Shown: positions 25,582-34,449, numbered from the stretch's first letter. The stretch is 64,000 nucleotides of DNA from Roseibium sediminis (GCF_008711325.1 NZ_VXDB01000001.1:186001-250000), one strand, 5' to 3'. The notes: generated from the sequence alone by a model not told the origin. Numbers and translations: made by a program.

Positions 25582-28361
25582 GCTGCAGCTCCCATCTCAC
25601 CAGAAAAGACGTCTTTAAGGGCTGCAATCAGACCCGGACGATCAAACTTCGCTACATAGTCGTCGAACCCGGCCTGCCGGCCACGCTCAATGGATGCCGG
25701 CGTGATCAGGGACGACAATGCCAGGACAGGCATATGCCGGAACCGCGGATCGCGGCGCAGCGCTTCGCAGAACTCGAAGCCGTTCATTTCCGGCATTTCG
25801 ATGTCGCTGACGACAGCATGGAACTTGTAGCCATCTTCCAGAACTTCCAGAGCATGCTTGGCGCCATTGCAGGTGGTCACGTCGTAACCGGCTGCCTTGA
25901 GAACAGGTGTCAGCATGTTGCGGAAGAAGGACGAGTCGTCGACAAACAGAACCTTCTTGGTCAACGCCTGGATATCCATCTCCTTGCGCATGAACCAATC
26001 TTCAAAGGCCTGCGGCAGGTAATAGCCAAGGTCGATGATCTCTGTCGCACGCTCCTTGATGATCGCCGAACCAAGAACACCAAGACGTTCCGATCCCACT
26101 TCGATGTTCATGCGCTCTTCGACAATGTCGACAATCTCGTCGACAACAAGGCCCATGGAGCGACCGGAGTCCGAGAAAACCAGCATCGGCTGCGTGCCCT
26201 CGGTTTTGTGATGGTCGCCCTCGTTGATATAGACAAGCGGCATGAGGGCACCGCGATACTGGACAAGATCGCGACCGTTGGACCGCTCGATCTTCGATAC
26301 CTCGAATTCTTCGAGACGCGTGACGAGAGACAGCGGCACCGCCTTTGGCTCTGGTGCACCGGCACGGAAGAGCAGCAGGGAGATCGCAGACTGGCTGGAA
26401 TCTGCCTTGCGGTGAATTTCTTCCGCTTCCTCGCTCTGCTCGGTAACCGCGCTGGAGGCATGGCTTGCCATGGCACTGGCGACACCGTTCGGATCGATGA
26501 TCATGATCACGGAACCATCGCCAAGGATGGTGTTTCCGGAGAACATCGTGAGGTTGCGCAGCATGCTGGACATCGGCTTGACGACGATTTCCTCCGTATG
26601 GAAGACGCCATCGACAACAACACCGAATGTCTGACTACCCACCTGCATCACGACAATGAAGCCATTGTCTGTCTCGATGTTATCCTCGGTATGGCCTTCT
26701 TCGGCAATTCCCAAAAGATGAGACAGGTGAACCAGCGGAAGAAGCTTGTTCCGGAGACGTAGGACCGGGGTATCCTTGATGCGCTCGATACGATGCTCGG
26801 AATTCGACTGAACGCGAACCAGTTCCACCACAGAAAGCTGCGGGATGGCAAACCGGTCACCGCTGGCCTCGACAATCAGTGTCGAGACGATCGCAAGCGT
26901 TAGCGGGATCTTGATGATGAAGCTGGAACCCTTGCCTGCAACAGACCGAAGGTCAACGGTACCACCGATCACCTCGATATTGTTGCGCACCACATCCATG
27001 CCGACGCCGCGGCCGGACACGCTGGTGATCGCAGCAGCCGTCGAGAAGCCTGCAGCAAAGATGAACTTGTGAATCTGCGCGTCGGACATCTTGTCCAGTT
27101 CGGCTTCGGTCGCCAAACCGCGATCAAGGGCCTTTTCCTTGATCTTGTCGACATCCAGACCCTTACCATCATCACGAACCTCGATGATGATGTGACCGCC
27201 TTCATGATACGCGGCAAGGGTGATCGTGCCCTTGTCCGGCTTGCCTGCGGCACGACGTGCAGCGGGCATTTCGAGACCATGGTCGGCGGAGTTTCGAACC
27301 ATGTGCGTCAGCGGATCCTTGATCATCTCAAGTACCTGACGGTCAAGTTCGGTATCGGCACCGATCATTTCCAGTTCGATCGGCTTTTCAAGTTCCTGGC
27401 TGAGGTCGCGAACGATACGCGGAAGCTTCTGCCAGGCGTTGCCAATCGGCTGCATTCGGGTGGCCATGACACCTTCCTGCAGCTCTGCTGTCACGTTTGA
27501 CAGGCGCTGCAGCGGTACCTTGAATTCGCTGTCCTCATGACGGCGCACGATTTCCAGCAGCTGATTTCGGGTCAGCACAAGCTCGGAAACCATGGTCATG
27601 AGGTGTTCCAGCGTGTCGACCGCAACACGGATGCTCTGGCTGGATACACTACCGCCGGACTTCTTCTCAGCGTCCTTCTTCTCCGCAGCCTCTTCCTTGG
27701 CAGGCGCGGGTTTTTTGACGACAGCAGAAGCCGGCTTTGGTGCAGGTGCTGGCGCAGGGGCCTCGACAACTTCCGGCTCCGGAGCTTCTGCTACCGCATC
27801 GCCGGCATCGCCGTCCATTTCGACTTCGGTTTCCCGGAAGGCGCGTTCGAGTTCATCCAGAGACACCTCACCCGGGCGCAAAGGCCGGTCCAGGCTCTGA
27901 TCGGGAAGATCGATGTCCGCGCTTTCCTCCGGCTCCTTTTCGGCAGCTGCAGGAGCAGCGCCGCCGCCGGCCATGGCCGCATCTGCCTTGGCAGACATAG
28001 CCTCAAGCTCGGAAATAAGTTCGCTGTCGTCGCCTTCAGGTTCCTGACCTTCGGCAGCTTCCAGATCACCCAGAATGTCCTTGATCTGGTCGATCGACCG
28101 AAGGATCAGGGACACAGCTTCCTGTGTAACCGGAGCACCGTCGCGGAACTTGCCCATAAGGGTTTCTGCGGCGTGAGCAATACCTTCAAGGCGAGGCAGG
28201 CCCAAAAAGCCGCACGTCCCCTTGATCGTATGAACAAGCCGGAAAATGTTATCGAGGATTGTCGCGTTGTTTGGTTCTTGTTCGAACTTTACCAGTTCGA
28301 CGTCCACCACATCGAGACTTTCGTTCGTCTCAGTAATAAATTCCCTGAGAAGGTCGTCCAT
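25578..28361 (-). CDS. cheA: Hybrid chemotaxis histidine kinase CheA with two CheW-like regions and a C-terminal receiver
   Basis: A 927-residue kinase. Domains in order: HPt with His44 in LVHTIKGTCGFLG; acidic Ala/Pro-rich linker (about 120-240); dimerisation helices (SQSIRVAVDTLEHLMTMVSE); ATPase domain with N box HMVRNSADHGLE and G boxes; a first CheW-like domain; a second, more divergent CheW-like domain (about 670-790); and a receiver domain with phospho-acceptor Asp in VVSDIEMPEMNG. Enteric CheA ends after one CheW domain at about 650 residues. There is no separate P2 domain with recognisable motifs. Start of the operon cheA-cheW-cheY-cheB-cheR. Confidence 0.95.
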   Translation of the reverse strand: MDDLLREFITETNESLDVVDVELVKFEQEPNNATILDNIFRLVHTIKGTCGFLGLPRLEGIAHAAETLMGKFRDGAPVTQEAVSLILRSIDQIKDILGDLEAAEGQEPEGDDSELISELEAMSAKADAAMAGGGAAPAAAEKEPEESADIDLPDQSLDRPLRPGEVSLDELERAFRETEVEMDGDAGDAVAEAPEPEVVEAPAPAPAPKPASAVVKKPAPAKEEAAEKKDAEKKSGGSVSSQSIRVAVDTLEHLMTMVSELVLTRNQLLEIVRRHEDSEFKVPLQRLSNVTAELQEGVMATRMQPIGNAWQKLPRIVRDLSQELEKPIELEMIGADTELDRQVLEMIKDPLTHMVRNSADHGLEMPAARRAAGKPDKGTITLAAYHEGGHIIIEVRDDGKGLDVDKIKEKALDRGLATEAELDKMSDAQIHKFIFAAGFSTAAAITSVSGRGVGMDVVRNNIEVIGGTVDLRSVAGKGSSFIIKIPLTLAIVSTLIVEASGDRFAIPQLSVVELVRVQSNSEHRIERIKDTPVLRLRNKLLPLVHLSHLLGIAEEGHTEDNIETDNGFIVVMQVGSQTFGVVVDGVFHTEEIVVKPMSSMLRNLTMFSGNTILGDGSVIMIIDPNGVASAMASHASSAVTEQSEEAEEIHRKADSSQSAISLLLFRAGAPEPKAVPLSLVTRLEEFEVSKIERSNGRDLVQYRGALMPLVYINEGDHHKTEGTQPMLVFSDSGRSMGLVVDEIVDIVEERMNIEVGSERLGVLGSAIIKERATEIIDLGYYLPQAFEDWFMRKEMDIQALTKKVLFVDDSSFFRNMLTPVLKAAGYDVTTCNGAKHALEVLEDGYKFHAVVSDIEMPEMNGFEFCEALRRDPRFRHMPVLALSSLITPASIERGRQAGFDDYVAKFDRPGLIAALKDVFSGEMGAAA

Positions 28362-28496
28362 TGCCTGCTCTCACCCGTCTAGCTACTGGTACCGCATCCC
28401 ACATGGGGACGACTGGACCAAGGTGTCCATGAGAGTGAGGCTGAGCCAAAACAGTTAAGATACGCTGAAACAGGAAAGGAGTTTTATCGATAGAAA

Positions 28497-29141
28497 TCAC
28501 GCCTTGGCAGCGGCTGTAATTCTAACAAGATCTTCCTCTTTGTTAATAACAACAATCATTCCACATTCTCTGGCAAGCAAAACCGTATAGATTGGCTGGA
28601 CCGAATGGGCATCGACCCGCTCCGGCTCCTGGCCTTCAAGAGTTTCTTTCATGCCAAGCGGAATTCTTGGATTTTGGCCGTTTGCTACCAGCTCGAAGCT
28701 CGGTGAAGAGGGCTCACCCTGCATCGTGACCTTGATTTCGCCTCCGCGCGGGACGCACTGGTTTGCAATCAGGATAAGATTAAGCAACAACTTTACGTAG
28801 TTCTTCGGCATCAAATGACGAGTGACTTGCCAGTCGAGATTTGATTTTTCATTTTCCATGAACCCGGTCGCGACCACCTGGGCATCACCGAGATCTATCT
28901 CAGCACCAGCTGACCCTGCGGCACCGAAAGCAAGTCGCGCGAACTGGAGTTTGGCGGAAGCTTGCCGGGCGCTTTTGCGAATGAGGTCCATCGCAAATTC
29001 GCGCATGTCTTCCGAGCCCTCTTCGTCGAGGACCTCAAGACCATTCGTGATCGCTCCAACCGGGCTGATGATGTCGTGGCACACTCGGCTTGCGACGAGC
29101 GCGGAAAGATCCAGGGACGAGAGCTCTTTAAGTTCGGACAT
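28497..29141 (-). CDS. chpT: Histidine phosphotransferase ChpT
   Basis: Dimeric phosphotransferase that moves phosphate from the hybrid kinase CckA to CtrA and CpdR. The 214 residues show the DHp-like helix with His22 in SRVCHDIISPVGAI and a degenerate ATPase-like C-terminal domain (LLLNLILIANQCVPRGG), which lacks nucleotide-binding G boxes, as in Caulobacter ChpT. It precedes cheA by 135 bases on the same strand. CckA and CpdR are not in the window. Confidence 0.93.
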   Translation of the reverse strand: MSELKELSSLDLSALVASRVCHDIISPVGAITNGLEVLDEEGSEDMREFAMDLIRKSARQASAKLQFARLAFGAAGSAGAEIDLGDAQVVATGFMENEKSNLDWQVTRHLMPKNYVKLLLNLILIANQCVPRGGEIKVTMQGEPSSPSFELVANGQNPRIPLGMKETLEGQEPERVDAHSVQPIYTVLLARECGMIVVINKEEDLVRITAAAKA

Positions 29142-29240
29142 GGTTTCCTGCGACGTTTGTATCTTCGGTCAGCGCTTGATTCGGCCAAGCTGTTCCAAAT
29201 GGATACACACCATGACCGAGACTGCCAAGACAACAGCCCC

Positions 29241-29744
29241 TCAAAGGAGAGGTTCGCATCTGGTTTTCCGCGCATTTTCTGCAGCCTCTTGTGAAAGAAG
29301 CTCCACGTTCACCAGAAATAGGAAGCGATTGACTGCGGAATGGAAAAGAACAAGGCGCCCGCCAACAAAGGCAAAGATTGTGGGATTACCTGCCGTGGCA
29401 TACCCCTCGGCCAGCGCATAGGCACCGCATCCCGCATAAAGCGGGGCGTAGGCATGGGGCGCGAGGCGAAAGGCTTCCCTGTTGCCCTGATTGACGAAAG
29501 TCCATTGCGCTCCGCCCCATGTGTAGCTGTAATCGTTGCTACCCCTTCGCGGATAGCCGTCAACAAAATAGGCAACCGGGTCATTGCCGTTCAGCGCATA
29601 GCCACCAATGGGATCGGGAACAAAGCGTTGTGCCGTGCTGTCGCCCTGCACAACAAACGAGAGGAAAAAAACGCTCCCCAACGGCAAAAGCCATAACCTT
29701 GACCGATTTGATATCCAGTCTTTCAGACAGAACGTGGAAATCAT
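29241..29744 (-). CDS. Exported YHS-domain protein
   Basis: A 167-residue protein with a hydrophobic N-terminal segment (LWLLPLGSVFFLSFVV) that is a signal peptide or anchor. The mature part holds a YHS-type domain: GGYALNGNDPVAYFVDGYPRRG, then WTFVNQGNREAFRLAPHAYAPLYAGCGAYALAEGY. YHS domains are thought to bind metal ions; the cysteine in YAGCGAYA may take part. Function unknown. It ends 99 bases before chpT on the same strand. No good ribosome-binding site is seen for the ATG at 29744. Confidence 0.75.
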   Translation of the reverse strand: MISTFCLKDWISNRSRLWLLPLGSVFFLSFVVQGDSTAQRFVPDPIGGYALNGNDPVAYFVDGYPRRGSNDYSYTWGGAQWTFVNQGNREAFRLAPHAYAPLYAGCGAYALAEGYATAGNPTIFAFVGGRLVLFHSAVNRFLFLVNVELLSQEAAENARKTRCEPLL

Positions 29745-29855
29745 GAGACGAATGACCCGCGAATCGGCGAAACAGTGAATAAGTGTAACGGCATCGCCGC
29801 GTTCCGAACGACACCTATGCCAATCTTACCGGAAACCGGACGGAGAAAAAGACAC

Positions 29856-30455
29856 ATGAAACCGCTAAAGACAGTTTATGCAGCAACCATTGCCGTGTGT
29901 CTGACGCTTCTGGCCTCCATCCTGCCCCAAACAACGATCGCACAGACCTACAACTCGGGCGCACCCACTCCTGAACAATATAGTCAGGATCAGGTTATGA
30001 CCGCTGGTCACCAGTTTTTCGGCAAGGTCTCAGGTGGGCTTGCCTCGGTTATTGAGCGGGCCTTTGCCAGTTACGGACAGCCGAATGGCTATATTTTGGG
30101 TGAGGAGGGTTCCGGCGCGATTGTCGCCGGGGCGAGATATGGTGAAGGCGAGCTCTATACGCGCAACGCCGGAAACCACAAGGTCTTCTGGCAGGGCCCC
30201 TCAGTTGGCTGGGATTTCGGTGCCGATGGCGCAAGGGTCATGATGCTTGTCTATAATCTTCCGGCCACCGACGCGATCTACAAGCGTTTCCTCGGGGTCA
30301 ACGGCTCGGCCTACCTCATCGGCGGCGTCGGCATGACCGTTTTGAGCAACCATGACGTCGTACTGGTGCCTATCCGCGCAGGGGTTGGCGCACGCCTTGG
30401 CCTCAATATGGGATATCTGAAATTCACTCCGCAGCCGACATGGAACCCGTTCTAA
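29856..30455 (+). CDS. eipA: EipA-like envelope protein (DUF1134)
   Basis: A 199-residue periplasmic protein with signal peptide (ending TTIAQT) and a DUF1134 domain, with family-typical GQPNGYILGEEGSGAIVAG and FWQGPSVGWDFGADG, near-full length. The Brucella abortus member EipA is needed for envelope stress resistance and its promoter is bound by CtrA, which gives sense to its place beside the ctrA/chpT block; I see no clear CtrA box directly upstream here. ATG at 29856 has GGAGA about 10 bases upstream. Confidence 0.85.
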   Translation: MKPLKTVYAATIAVCLTLLASILPQTTIAQTYNSGAPTPEQYSQDQVMTAGHQFFGKVSGGLASVIERAFASYGQPNGYILGEEGSGAIVAGARYGEGELYTRNAGNHKVFWQGPSVGWDFGADGARVMMLVYNLPATDAIYKRFLGVNGSAYLIGGVGMTVLSNHDVVLVPIRAGVGARLGLNMGYLKFTPQPTWNPF

Positions 30456-30574
30456 GATAGGGTCTGCGGTTGAATCAGCATTTTTAGATAGATAATCTCA
30501 CATGTTATGTGTTTGGCTGTCTCTGAGGTAGTTGGACTGGAGATGGGTACAGGAATGGCGCCGGAGAGCAGATC

Positions 30575-31837
30575 GTGATTGAAGCGGCGATGTATATAGC
30601 CTTGGGCTTCTTCGTCGCGAGCCTCCTGTGCCTTGCCATTCTTCCGGCATTTTACAGGCGCGCCGTGCGGCTGACACGCGAAGCCTATGAAGCTGTCAAC
30701 CCGACAACCTATGCCGAAGTCAGAGCCTCACAGGACCAAGCCCTTGCCCAACACGCTGTAGATCGTCGGCGGCTGGAAAGCGCCCTTGCCGACGAACGTC
30801 ACCGGACCGCAGAAGAAAAACTCGTCTCCGGCAACCTGCGGTCCGAGCTGATCCGCACAAGATCGCAGCACGAGCAGGAGCTGGAACGGATCCGTGAGGA
30901 GAGGAAAGCAGCCGAACTTGAAAGCAAGTCCTCCTCTGATGAGCTGAAGCGGGAACTGCAAAAGCTGAAAGAAAGCCTGAAGCATTCCCAGGACGCGGCC
31001 AAAACGCTTGAGGCGGAACGCGATGCAATTCAGTCCGCTTCCTCGGAAAACCAGGAGAGCCCGGCACCCCTCGTTCTTCAGACACCACTGGAAAGCGACG
31101 AGGCAAAGGCCACGATCGCAAGCCTCGAAACGCAAATAGCAGCCCTGCAGGCACGCCTGTCCAAATACGAGGATGCAACGGAAGACCTCGTCTTCGCCGA
31201 TATTGACCCGGCGGACCAGAGTGCCGTCATTCAGGATCTTGAAAAGCAGCTGATCAATATTGAAGCCAAATACATCGCAGCCCAAAGCGAAGTTACGCGG
31301 CTCATCGCCCAATCCGAAATATCGTGCACGAGTACAGGGGACGCCCCCTCACCGGTTGAGGTGGAACTGAAGGAAGCCATTGAAGACAAGGCCCGCCTTC
31401 AGGCGCTTGTGTCCGACCGCGAGCGCGCGCTAAAACGGGCCCGGATCAAGCTGCGCCAGTATCGCACCGACCTGCATAACGCCTCACGGTTGACCGCGTT
31501 GCGAAACAACCTCATTACCTTTGCAAGAGAACAACTGCCGGAAGCCGACCGTGCCAAACTGTCATCCGGCAAGCCTTCGGCAAACACTGCGGACTCTGCT
31601 CAAACAGATGCAACAAAGACATCTGCCGTACCCACCTCGCAAGATGGCTCCTCAGCCCACGCACTTGTGCGGAAGATCGTCAGGGCAAGCAATCGTCAGG
31701 ATACGGCTGCAAAAGCAGAAAACTCCAACACGTCCATGAAGGCAGACCCGGTTTCAGCCATTGAAACCGAAGAAACCGGCGAGGCACCCGGACACGAGCC
31801 GGAAACAACGAAACAGAACAAGAAGGATGTTGCCTGA
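30575..31837 (+). CDS. Membrane-anchored coiled-coil protein of unknown function
   Basis: A 420-residue protein with one N-terminal membrane helix (MYIALGFFVASLLCLAILPAF) and a cytoplasmic coiled coil from about 60 to 300, rich in Glu, Lys, Arg and Gln, with a short break near 170. The last 90 residues are low-complexity and polar. Start is GTG at 30575, preceded by GGAGAG at good distance; ATG at 30590 is possible. This layout resembles septum- or pole-located scaffold proteins but I do not recognise the family. It follows eipA by 119 bases. Confidence 0.75.
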   Translation: MIEAAMYIALGFFVASLLCLAILPAFYRRAVRLTREAYEAVNPTTYAEVRASQDQALAQHAVDRRRLESALADERHRTAEEKLVSGNLRSELIRTRSQHEQELERIREERKAAELESKSSSDELKRELQKLKESLKHSQDAAKTLEAERDAIQSASSENQESPAPLVLQTPLESDEAKATIASLETQIAALQARLSKYEDATEDLVFADIDPADQSAVIQDLEKQLINIEAKYIAAQSEVTRLIAQSEISCTSTGDAPSPVEVELKEAIEDKARLQALVSDRERALKRARIKLRQYRTDLHNASRLTALRNNLITFAREQLPEADRAKLSSGKPSANTADSAQTDATKTSAVPTSQDGSSAHALVRKIVRASNRQDTAAKAENSNTSMKADPVSAIETEETGEAPGHEPETTKQNKKDVA

Positions 31838-31889
31838 GTGACCGGAACACGATCCGCGCAGACAACACTGTAACCGGCACGACCGCATA

Positions 31890-32672
31890 ATGCTCATTCC
31901 CCGACACAACGAAATTCTCGAAATTGCCCGACGAAATGGCCGGGTGAGTGTCGATGAGCTGGCAAAACGCTTCGAAGTCAGCCCGCAGACCATTCGCAAG
32001 GACCTGAATGAGCTGTGTGACCGCCGCCTGCTGGCACGCACCCATGGCGGCGCCCTTCTGTCCTCAGGTGTCCAGAACGTTGGCTATGAGGCGCGCCGCA
32101 TCATTTCCAGCCGCGAGAAAGCCGACATCGCCACCCGCGTGGCAACGATGATCCCCGACAACGCTTCGCTCTTCATCAACATCGGCACCACCACGGAAGC
32201 TGTTGCCCAGGCGCTGCTCCAGCATCAGGGCCTGATGGTGATCACCAACAACATCAACGTTGCCAGCCTCATGCGCGGGTATTCCCAGATCGAGGTTGTG
32301 ATTGCGGGCGGCGTGGTGCGCCATGCCGACGGCGGAATTGTCGGTGAAGCCGCCGTGGATTTCATGGAACAGTTCAAGGTCGACTTTGCGGTGATAGGGG
32401 CTTCGGCCATTGATCCGGACGGCTCCCTGCTCGACTACGATTACCGCGAAGTGAGAGTCACACAGACCATCATGCAAAACGCGCGGCACGTCATTCTGGC
32501 GGCTGACAGCACAAAGTTCGAAAGGACCGCGCCTGTCCGCGTCGGGCATCTCTCTCAGGTCAACACATTCGTCACGGATGACTGTCCTTCGCGACATCTG
32601 GCGAAAATAGCCCGCGAAAACGATGTCGAGATTATCGAGACAGGAAAGATCGAAGACACCGAAGGCGTCTGA
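31890..32672 (+). CDS. glpR: DeoR-family regulator, GlpR type
   Basis: A 260-residue repressor. The N-terminal HTH (RNGRVSVDELAKRFEVSPQTI) and the DeoR signature RKDLNELCDRRLLARTHGGA are followed by a sugar-phosphate isomerase-like domain with INIGTTTEAVA and SAIDPDGSLLDYD, as in GlpR. Glycerol 3-phosphate is the likely inducer, and the glpD-glpK operon at 11026-14105 the likely target, though it lies 18 kb away. It follows the coiled-coil gene by 52 bases. No good Shine-Dalgarno sequence is seen before the ATG. Confidence 0.82.
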   Translation: MLIPRHNEILEIARRNGRVSVDELAKRFEVSPQTIRKDLNELCDRRLLARTHGGALLSSGVQNVGYEARRIISSREKADIATRVATMIPDNASLFINIGTTTEAVAQALLQHQGLMVITNNINVASLMRGYSQIEVVIAGGVVRHADGGIVGEAAVDFMEQFKVDFAVIGASAIDPDGSLLDYDYREVRVTQTIMQNARHVILAADSTKFERTAPVRVGHLSQVNTFVTDDCPSRHLAKIARENDVEIIETGKIEDTEGV

Positions 32673-32701
32673 CATCAAACTACCAATTTCCGGAAAAGAA
32701 A

Positions 32702-32777
32702 TGGCACGCCCAACGGGACTCGAACCCGTGTTTCCGCCGTGAAAGGGCGGCGTCCTAGACCGCTAGACGATGGGCGC
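32702..32777 (-). tRNA. tRNA-Glu (anticodon TTC)
   Basis: A 76-base cloverleaf with encoded CCA end. The acceptor stem GCGCCCA pairs with TGGGCGT (last pair G-U). The D arm has GTCTAGCGGTCTAGGAC, the anticodon loop CTTTCAC contains TTC, and the T arm has ACGGG-TTCGAGT-CCCGT. Confidence 0.97.
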
Positions 32778-32818
32778 ACTCTCGTGCGGCGGTGTTTCCC
32801 GCCGGTCGATGGATGGTG

Positions 32819-32847
32819 CGTATAAGGGGGTCTGCGATCCTGCGCAA
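32819..32847 (-). promoter_or_regulatory. Promoter of tRNA-Glu
   Basis: On the minus strand TTGCGC (32847-32842), 17-base spacer, TATACG (32824-32819); expected start near 32812, giving a 35-base leader. Spacer and flanks overlap an inverted repeat (AAGGGGGT with ACCCCCTT) that on the plus strand is followed within a few bases by seven T and could also end rightward transcription from glpR. Confidence 0.6.
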
Positions 32848-32888
32848 CCCCCTTAAACGAGTTTTTTTCAATTGCCCTGTTTATAACT

Positions 32889-33242
32889 TCAGCGGCCAAC
32901 AAAGCCGGTTGTGCCAAGCACCGCACCGGTTCGGGCGTCGGCATACACAACCGACGTCGCGTTTTCCTTGCGTACCAGAAGAACCAGCACACCATCGGAA
33001 AGCGTTGCGCTTTCCACAGTCGACCCGGGCGCCAGAGCAATCGTTTCTGCAAAACCTTCGGCGGCACTCCCACCGGAGGCATTGATCTTGTACATGATAG
33101 CTGCGAAGACAGCGATGAAGCCCAGAAACATGATCAGCGATGATCCGAGCAGAAGACGGCGCAGCTTGGCCTGCAGTCTCTGTGCAGCCGGATCGAGCGG
33201 TGCCTCTTCCTGGTCTACGTCACGCAATTCAGGATGACTCAT
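32889..33242 (-). CDS. Small membrane protein, DUF6476-like
   Basis: A 117-residue protein with a polar N terminus (MSHPELRDVDQEE), one membrane helix (LLLGSSLIMFLGFIAVFAAIMY) and a short periplasmic domain ending VVYADARTGAVLGTTGFVGR. The pattern of helix plus a small beta domain upstream of an rluD-type gene matches the DUF6476 family by recall, not by search. Its start codon shares a CATG with the divergent pseudouridine synthase gene. Function unknown. Confidence 0.7.
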   Translation of the reverse strand: MSHPELRDVDQEEAPLDPAAQRLQAKLRRLLLGSSLIMFLGFIAVFAAIMYKINASGGSAAEGFAETIALAPGSTVESATLSDGVLVLLVRKENATSVVYADARTGAVLGTTGFVGR

Positions 33243-34266
33243 GGCAAATAGTACTCCGGATGATCCGGCCGAGCTGGACCAGAATTTCTCTGTGAAGGTT
33301 GAAACGGATGACCACGGCAAACGGCTGGATGCCGTTCTGGCCGCCCGGGTTGACACACTGAGCCGAAACCGCGTTCAGGCCCTGATCAAGAGCGGTGAGG
33401 TCACCATCAATGGGCGCAAAATAGTGGAGCCCAAACACCGGGTCAATGACGGTGACGAGCTTGTCATGACATTGCCCGAACCGGAGGATGCCGAACCGCA
33501 GGGCGAAGACATTCCGCTGTCGATCGTTTTTGAAGACGAACATCTGATCGTCATCGACAAGCCTGTCGGCTTGGTGGTTCATCCCGGAGCCGGAAACTGG
33601 ACGGGTACACTGGTCAATGCGCTCATCCACCATTGCGGCGACAGCCTTTCCGGAATTGGCGGGGTTAAGCGGCCCGGCATCGTGCATCGTATCGACAAGG
33701 ACACAACAGGCCTGCTCGTCGTCGCCAAGACCGATCTCGCGCATAAGGGGCTATCGGAACAATTCGCCGATCACGGCAAGACGGGACCGCTTGAACGCGC
33801 TTATTCGGCTCTTGTCTGGGGCGCGCCGAGCAGCCTGAAGGGCACGATCAACGCCAATCTGGCGCGTTCCCTCGCAAACCGACAGAAAATCGCCGTGGTG
33901 AAGACGGCCGGAAGACATGCCATTACCCATTGGCAGGTCAAGGAACGCTTTGGCGACAAGGCAGATGAAGCTCTCGCCTCCTTGCTGGAATGCCGCCTGG
34001 AAACCGGCAGGACCCACCAGATCCGTGTTCACATGGCGCATATCGGTCACCCACTGATCGGCGACATGGACTATGGCGCGGGTTTCAAGACCAAGACAAA
34101 GCGGCTGGAAGACCCGTTGAAATCCTGTATTGACGGGTTCGGACGGCAGGCTCTCCACGCTGGACTGCTGGCTTTCGCACATCCTCTCACCGGTGAAACA
34201 CTGAGATTTGAGAGCCCTTACCCTGCTGATTTCAAACAGCTATTATCAACATTACAAAAATATTAG
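33241..34266 (+). CDS. rluD: RluA/RluD-family 23S rRNA pseudouridine synthase
   Basis: A 341-residue enzyme that converts uridines in rRNA to pseudouridine. An N-terminal S4 RNA-binding domain (GKRLDAVLAARVDTLSRNRVQALIKSG, about 25-90) precedes the catalytic domain with the aspartate in HRIDKDTTGLLVVAKT and the later LETGRTHQIRVHMAHIGHP. Layout and length agree with RluD, which modifies helix 69, although RluC-type specificity cannot be excluded. AGGA lies 6 bases before the ATG. It ends 183 bases before rpoH. Confidence 0.88.
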   Translation: MANSTPDDPAELDQNFSVKVETDDHGKRLDAVLAARVDTLSRNRVQALIKSGEVTINGRKIVEPKHRVNDGDELVMTLPEPEDAEPQGEDIPLSIVFEDEHLIVIDKPVGLVVHPGAGNWTGTLVNALIHHCGDSLSGIGGVKRPGIVHRIDKDTTGLLVVAKTDLAHKGLSEQFADHGKTGPLERAYSALVWGAPSSLKGTINANLARSLANRQKIAVVKTAGRHAITHWQVKERFGDKADEALASLLECRLETGRTHQIRVHMAHIGHPLIGDMDYGAGFKTKTKRLEDPLKSCIDGFGRQALHAGLLAFAHPLTGETLRFESPYPADFKQLLSTLQKY

Positions 34267-34412
34267 AATTCAATTTCGTTCAAGGGTCATGTAATTGGCG
34301 TATTCTTGCTTATATAAGCGAATGACGTGCCGTTATCGGACGTCTGGATGAACGCGTTCGCCTTGTCACTTCTGATCGCTCCTGAAGGAGGAGAGAGGTG
34401 AAACAAAAAAGG

Positions 34413-34448
34413 GAACGCGCCATTTTTTGGGAGAAAGGGGGCGCATTC
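34413..34448 (+). promoter_or_regulatory. Hairpin over the rpoH ribosome-binding site
   Basis: GAACGCGCC (34413-34421) pairs with GGCGCATTC (34440-34448) in 8 of 9 positions. The loop holds the Shine-Dalgarno sequence GGGAGAAAGGG and the stem ends one base before the ATG. Such a fold would limit translation until melted, as known in principle for E. coli rpoH mRNA. Confidence 0.5.
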
Positions 34449-34449
34449 T

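Noticed and set aside
25734..26762. Plus-strand open reading frame of 342 codons
   Set aside because: Antisense to cheA; no motif, and the cheA domains in this stretch are complete.
30575..31837. Smc/MukB-type or RmuC-type DNA protein
   Set aside because: The coiled coil lacks ATPase or nuclease domains and begins with a membrane helix, so it was left as unknown function.
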